The notes under the pieces are model-generated. The model made no database searches. It saw only the letters and a program-made list of their open reading frames with translations, and was not told the origin of the DNA. A stretch of 64,000 bases of DNA, taken from NCBI RefSeq assembly GCF_008065375.1, contig NZ_VJYI01000013.1, forward strand, positions 1 through 64,000. Direction: 5' to 3'. A program made the translations under genes and the position numbers. This document shows positions 60,562 through 64,000 of the stretch, piece after piece (positions within the stretch are counted from its first letter, which is position 1; each line of letters starts with the position of its first letter). Source of the stretch: Nonomuraea sp. SYSU D8015. GTDB taxonomy: Bacteria; Actinomycetota; Actinomycetes; Streptosporangiales; Streptosporangiaceae.

Positions 60562-62382
60562 TCAGTCTGCGACGGCGACGAACCCGGTACCCGCGCGATA
60601 GTTCGGGGACTGATGCCGGAAGTAGGTGTTGTAGACCTCGCAGTAACGCCCGCCACGCGCCAGCAACGTCCCATGATCGCCTTGCTCCACGATGCGGCCG
60701 TGATCGAGCACGATGATGCGATCGACGTGCTCGATCGTCGACAGCCGGTGCGCGATGACGATCGAGGTGCGCCCGGCCAGCACCACGTCCAGCCCTTCCT
60801 GGATCTGGGCCTCGGTCAGCGGATCGACGCTCGCCGTGGCCTCGTCGAGCACCACGATCGCCGGGTCCTGGATGAGCAGCCGGGCCAGGGCGACGAGCTG
60901 CCGCTGCCCCATGGACAGGGCCCGCCCGTGCTCCCCCACGTCCGTCTCCAGCCCGTTGGGCAGGGCGTCGATCCAGTCGCCGCCGCCCACGGCCGCCGCG
61001 GCCGCGCGTACCTCGTCGTCGCCGGCGTCCGGCCGCGGATATCGGATGTTGTCCGCGACCGTGCCGCTGAACAGGAACGGAACCTGCGGCACCGCGCCGA
61101 TCTGCTTGCGGTAACTGCCCAGCTCGAGGCTGCGGATGTCTCGCCCGTCGATCAGCAGCCGGCCCTCCTGGAACTCGTAGAACCGCGTGATCAGCTTGCT
61201 GAGCGTCGACTTCCCCGCGCCGGTGTGGCCCACGAGCGCCACGGTCTCCCCCGCCTCGATGACGAGGTCGAAGTCACGCAGCACCGGATGGTCCGGGTCG
61301 TAGCCGAAGGTGACGCCCTGGAACTCGATCCGCCCGGCCAGCCGGCCCGCCGGCTGCGCATCCGTCTGCACCACGCGAGGCTCGGCGTCGATCAACGCGA
61401 AGACCCGCTCCGACGCGGACAGCCCCTGCTGGAACTGCGACCAGAAGGCGGCGATGGACGTCAGCGGGAACCAGAAGAGCGCGACGCCCTGCAGGAACAG
61501 ATACCAGTCACCGGCCGACAGACCACCCTCCAGCACCCTCGTCCCGCCCAGCTGGACGAGGGCGACCGTCGCCAGCCCGGCCACCAGGAACAGCACGGGG
61601 AAGATCGTCGAGAAGACGAACCCCTGGCGGAGCGTCACCTGGTAGCTCTGCCGGTTGATGGGCCGGAACTCGTCGTAGACCTGCCGCTCCTGCCGGAAGT
61701 TCTTGGCCACGGCGATCCCGCCCATGGTCTCCTGCAGGTTGGCGTTGACCCGGCTCAAAGACCGCTGTGCCCGCCGCGTGCTGCTCCTGGCCATCCGCCG
61801 GAACAGCAGCGCGAGCCCCACCACGATGGGCACGACCAGCAACGTCAGCAACGCGAGCTCGACGCTGCGCACGAACAGCAGCGCGGTGACGAAGCCCACC
61901 ATCAGCACCTGGCTGATGAGATCCATCGTCAGGGTGGACACCGTGGCGAAGTCGTCCGTGTCGGACGTGACCCGGCTGACGATCTTGCCGGACGGCGTCT
62001 CGTCGTAGAACGACAGGTCGCGCTCCAGCACCGCGTCAAAGGCGTCCTCGCGCAGCCGGAGCACCACGTCGCCGGTGACCCGGGCGCTGTATTTCTGCCG
62101 CACGAAGTTGAACACCCAGGAGAAGGCCCCGGCCACCAGGATCGCGGCCGTGAGCAGCCACCCGACCTCGCCGATGCTGCCGTCCGCGATCGCGTCGACG
62201 GCGAGGCTGCCCAGCGCCGGTATGGCCGCCTGGCTCGCCGACAACAACACGATCATGGTGGCGACCAGGAACATCGCGCCGAGCTTGGGCCGGAAGTAGG
62301 TCATGATCCGGCGCAGCAGATCGCGGTCGTTGTAGGTGCGGTCGTAGTCCTCGGCGTCGAGGCCGTCCATGAGGAAGCCCAT
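60562..62382 (-). CDS. ABC exporter half-transporter (canonical Walker B, variant signature)
   Basis: A 606-residue fused permease-ATPase. Six spans cover about 35-330. The ATPase has Walker A GHTGAGKST, Q-loop GAVPQVPFLFSGTVADNI, signature LSMGQRQLVALARLL (Met for the second Gly of LSGGQ), Walker B IVVLDEATASVDP with catalytic Glu, and switch IAHRLSTIEHVD. Its start overlaps the stop of the other half-transporter by one base (TGATG). With that partner it should form a heterodimeric multidrug- or lipid-type exporter with one degenerate ATP site. Confidence 0.95.
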   Translation of the reverse strand: MGFLMDGLDAEDYDRTYNDRDLLRRIMTYFRPKLGAMFLVATMIVLLSASQAAIPALGSLAVDAIADGSIGEVGWLLTAAILVAGAFSWVFNFVRQKYSARVTGDVVLRLREDAFDAVLERDLSFYDETPSGKIVSRVTSDTDDFATVSTLTMDLISQVLMVGFVTALLFVRSVELALLTLLVVPIVVGLALLFRRMARSSTRRAQRSLSRVNANLQETMGGIAVAKNFRQERQVYDEFRPINRQSYQVTLRQGFVFSTIFPVLFLVAGLATVALVQLGGTRVLEGGLSAGDWYLFLQGVALFWFPLTSIAAFWSQFQQGLSASERVFALIDAEPRVVQTDAQPAGRLAGRIEFQGVTFGYDPDHPVLRDFDLVIEAGETVALVGHTGAGKSTLSKLITRFYEFQEGRLLIDGRDIRSLELGSYRKQIGAVPQVPFLFSGTVADNIRYPRPDAGDDEVRAAAAAVGGGDWIDALPNGLETDVGEHGRALSMGQRQLVALARLLIQDPAIVVLDEATASVDPLTEAQIQEGLDVVLAGRTSIVIAHRLSTIEHVDRIIVLDHGRIVEQGDHGTLLARGGRYCEVYNTYFRHQSPNYRAGTGFVAVAD

Positions 62383-64000
62383 CAGCGCGCCCCTCCCTGC
62401 TCGCTCGCCAGCAGAGACTCTTCCTCACGCACTTCGTCACCCATCTCGACCTCGTCGTAGTGAGAGAAGACCCGCCGGTAGAGGCGGCTGCGCGCGATGA
62501 GCTCGTCGTGGGTGCCGAAGTCGACGACCTCACCACGTCGGAGCAGCAGCACTTTGTCCGCCCACCGGATCTGCGACAGCCGATGAGTGATCAGCAACGT
62601 CGTCCGGCCTTCCTGGATGCGCCCGATGGCCTGCTGGATCTTGTCTTCGGTCGCCGAGTCGATGGCGCTGGTGGAGTCGTCTAGCACGAGGATCGCCGGA
62701 TCGGTGAGCAGGGCCCGCGCGATGGCCAGCCGCTGCCGCTGCCCGCCGGACAGCGTGACCCCGCGCTCTCCGATCACGGTGTCGTACCCGTCTTCCAGCT
62801 CGGCGACGAACTCGGCGGCCTGGGCGTCCTCGGCGGCCCTGACCACCGCCTCGCGGTCGGCCCGCTGCCCCAGGCTGAAGGCGATGTTCTCGGCCACGGA
62901 CCGCGAGAACAGCACGATGTCCTGCTCGATCGTGGAGATCTGCGACCGCAGCGAGTCGAGGTCCCACTCCCTCACGTCGACACCGTCGACGAGGATGCGC
63001 CCCGCCGTGACGTCGTAGATCCGCGGCACCAGCTTGGTGAGCGTGCTCTTGCCCGACCCGGTCTCCCCGACGATCGCCACCGTCTCGCCGGGCCGCACGG
63101 TGAAGGACACTCCCCGCAGGACCGGATCGCCGTCCTCCTCGTAGCCGAACGTGACGTCCTCGAAGACGATCTCTCCGCTGATCGGCGCGGCGTGCCCGTC
63201 GACCGGCTGCTCGATCTCGCTCTCGGAGGTGATGATGGTGAGGATCCGCTCCGACGACACGATCCCGATCTGGATCAGCGAGAACGTGAAGATCGACATC
63301 TGCGTGGGGAACCCGAGCATGCCCATGAGCCCCATGTACGCCACCAGCTCCCCGACGGTGATCGCGCCGATGCCGTGGAGGTAGAGGGCGTGCCACAACG
63401 CTCCGGCCATGGCGAACGAGAACAGCAGAGTGGGCAGGTAGCGGGCCTGCACCAGCCCGTTCCGTACGAACAGGTCGCGGTAGCGCCGCGCGTTGGCCCG
63501 GAACCGCTGCCGCTCCTGCCCTTCCTGCGCGGTCACCTTGATGACCTCGATGCCCCGGACGGCCTGGTTGAGCCCGGCGTTGAGATCGCCGAACTGCTCG
63601 CGCATGCGGGTCGCCACCGGGTTGAGCTGCCTCATGTAGTGCCAGAGCGCGATCGCGAACACCACCGCGAACACCCCGGGCGCCAGCAACAGCCGCGGAT
63701 CGATCGCCGCGATGAAGAACAACGGCACGACCCCGGTGAGCCCGGAGTCCACGATGAGGTCGACTCCCGGCGTGATCATGATCGAGAGCTGCCGGATGTC
63801 GTTGGCGGCCCTGGCCATCAGGTCGCCCACGCGCTGCCGGTTGTGGAAGGTCTGGCTCTTGCCCAGCAGGCTCACGTACAGCTCGTCACGCGCGTCGCGC
63901 TCCAGCCGCTTGGCCAGCACCTCGCTCGACAGCCGCGCGACGAGGTCGAACAACCCGCGGGCCGTCACGATCGCCAGCAACGCCAGCGCGATCAGCCCGA
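62382..64000 (-). CDS. ABC exporter half-transporter (5' end outside the window)
   Basis: At least 539 codons are visible. The frame is open to the right edge (upstream of a TTG near 63980 it continues GLIALALLAIVTARG), so the start and first span are missing. The permease part has RQRVGDLMARAANDIRQLSIMI. The ATPase has Walker A GETGSGKST, Q-loop STIEQDIVLFSRSVAENI, signature LSGGQRQRLAIARALL, Walker B ILVLDDSTSAID with Asp in place of the catalytic Glu, and switch ITHRLSQIRWAD. The Asp marks this half as the degenerate ATPase subunit of the heterodimer. Stop and start of the two genes overlap by one base. Confidence 0.95.
   Translation of the reverse strand, partial: GLIALALLAIVTARGLFDLVARLSSEVLAKRLERDARDELYVSLLGKSQTFHNRQRVGDLMARAANDIRQLSIMITPGVDLIVDSGLTGVVPLFFIAAIDPRLLLAPGVFAVVFAIALWHYMRQLNPVATRMREQFGDLNAGLNQAVRGIEVIKVTAQEGQERQRFRANARRYRDLFVRNGLVQARYLPTLLFSFAMAGALWHALYLHGIGAITVGELVAYMGLMGMLGFPTQMSIFTFSLIQIGIVSSERILTIITSESEIEQPVDGHAAPISGEIVFEDVTFGYEEDGDPVLRGVSFTVRPGETVAIVGETGSGKSTLTKLVPRIYDVTAGRILVDGVDVREWDLDSLRSQISTIEQDIVLFSRSVAENIAFSLGQRADREAVVRAAEDAQAAEFVAELEDGYDTVIGERGVTLSGGQRQRLAIARALLTDPAILVLDDSTSAIDSATEDKIQQAIGRIQEGRTTLLITHRLSQIRWADKVLLLRRGEVVDFGTHDELIARSRLYRRVFSHYDEVEMGDEVREEESLLASEQGGAR

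Overview
The window is a very GC-rich stretch of an actinomycete chromosome with GTG and ATG starts, heavy G/C bias at third codon positions, and actinobacterial gene families: SigE-family and ECF sigma factors with membrane-bound partners, a SARP/LuxR giant regulator, DUF418, HxlR and TetR regulators, and secreted glycoside hydrolases. The gene content suits the Streptosporangiaceae (Nonomuraea-like), but that placement is inference. No rRNA, tRNA or CRISPR array was seen. Most of the window reads as accessory chromosome-arm DNA.

Layout. 1-5.5 kb: end of a subtilisin-like protease, a SigE-family sigma factor with its propeller-type partner, and a serine hydrolase with an odd WxxKG repeat at its N-terminus. 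5.5-9.7 kb: a collapsed glycosidase gene that keeps its operator and start, a phosphotransferase-like protein, a BtrH-like protein, a broken lipoprotein gene, a stress protein and a PIN-toxin remnant. 9.8-14.2 kb: a five-gene operon of ECF sigma, zinc-finger anti-sigma, ABC ATPase and two membrane proteins. 14.2-17.6 kb: two imine-reductase-like dehydrogenases, one beside an HxlR regulator and one beside a TetR regulator, each with recognisable operators in the divergent gap. 17.7-22.6 kb: a lipoprotein, small hypothetical genes, and a short-chain dehydrogenase gene cut in two by a frameshifted IS110-family element, followed by a shortened WYL regulator. 22.7-28.2 kb: a 1,234-residue SARP-ATPase-TPR-LuxR regulator, a flavin oxidase and a hypothetical gene. 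28.3-32.2 kb: an unusual membrane protein with a kinase-like domain, a fused Phd/RelE-like toxin-antitoxin polypeptide and a DUF418 protein. 32.5-37.0 kb: a patchwork of gene remnants, an ECF42-type sigma with its YciI partner, and a frameshifted MFS exporter. 37.3-43.4 kb: an ECF41 module with a matched promoter pair and two further sigma/anti-sigma modules. 43.5-58.8 kb: a carbohydrate region with GH6, a GH39-like protein with PA14, GH43, an ABC sugar importer and a decayed GH92, interrupted by an NAD-dependent DNA ligase and a pRiA4b ORF-3-like protein. 58.8-64 kb: a slipin-like SPFH protein and a heterodimeric ABC exporter cut by the window end.

Two themes stand out. Six sigma-factor genes lie in about 39 kb, most paired with a membrane protein or a known accessory gene. 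Gene decay is also frequent: about ten genes are broken by single-base frameshifts, nonsense changes, internal deletion or insertion, several within or next to G runs. The best candidates for new biology are the kinase-like membrane protein (28344-30458), the non-coding end of the IS110 element as a possible bridge-RNA locus, and the fused toxin-antitoxin polypeptide.
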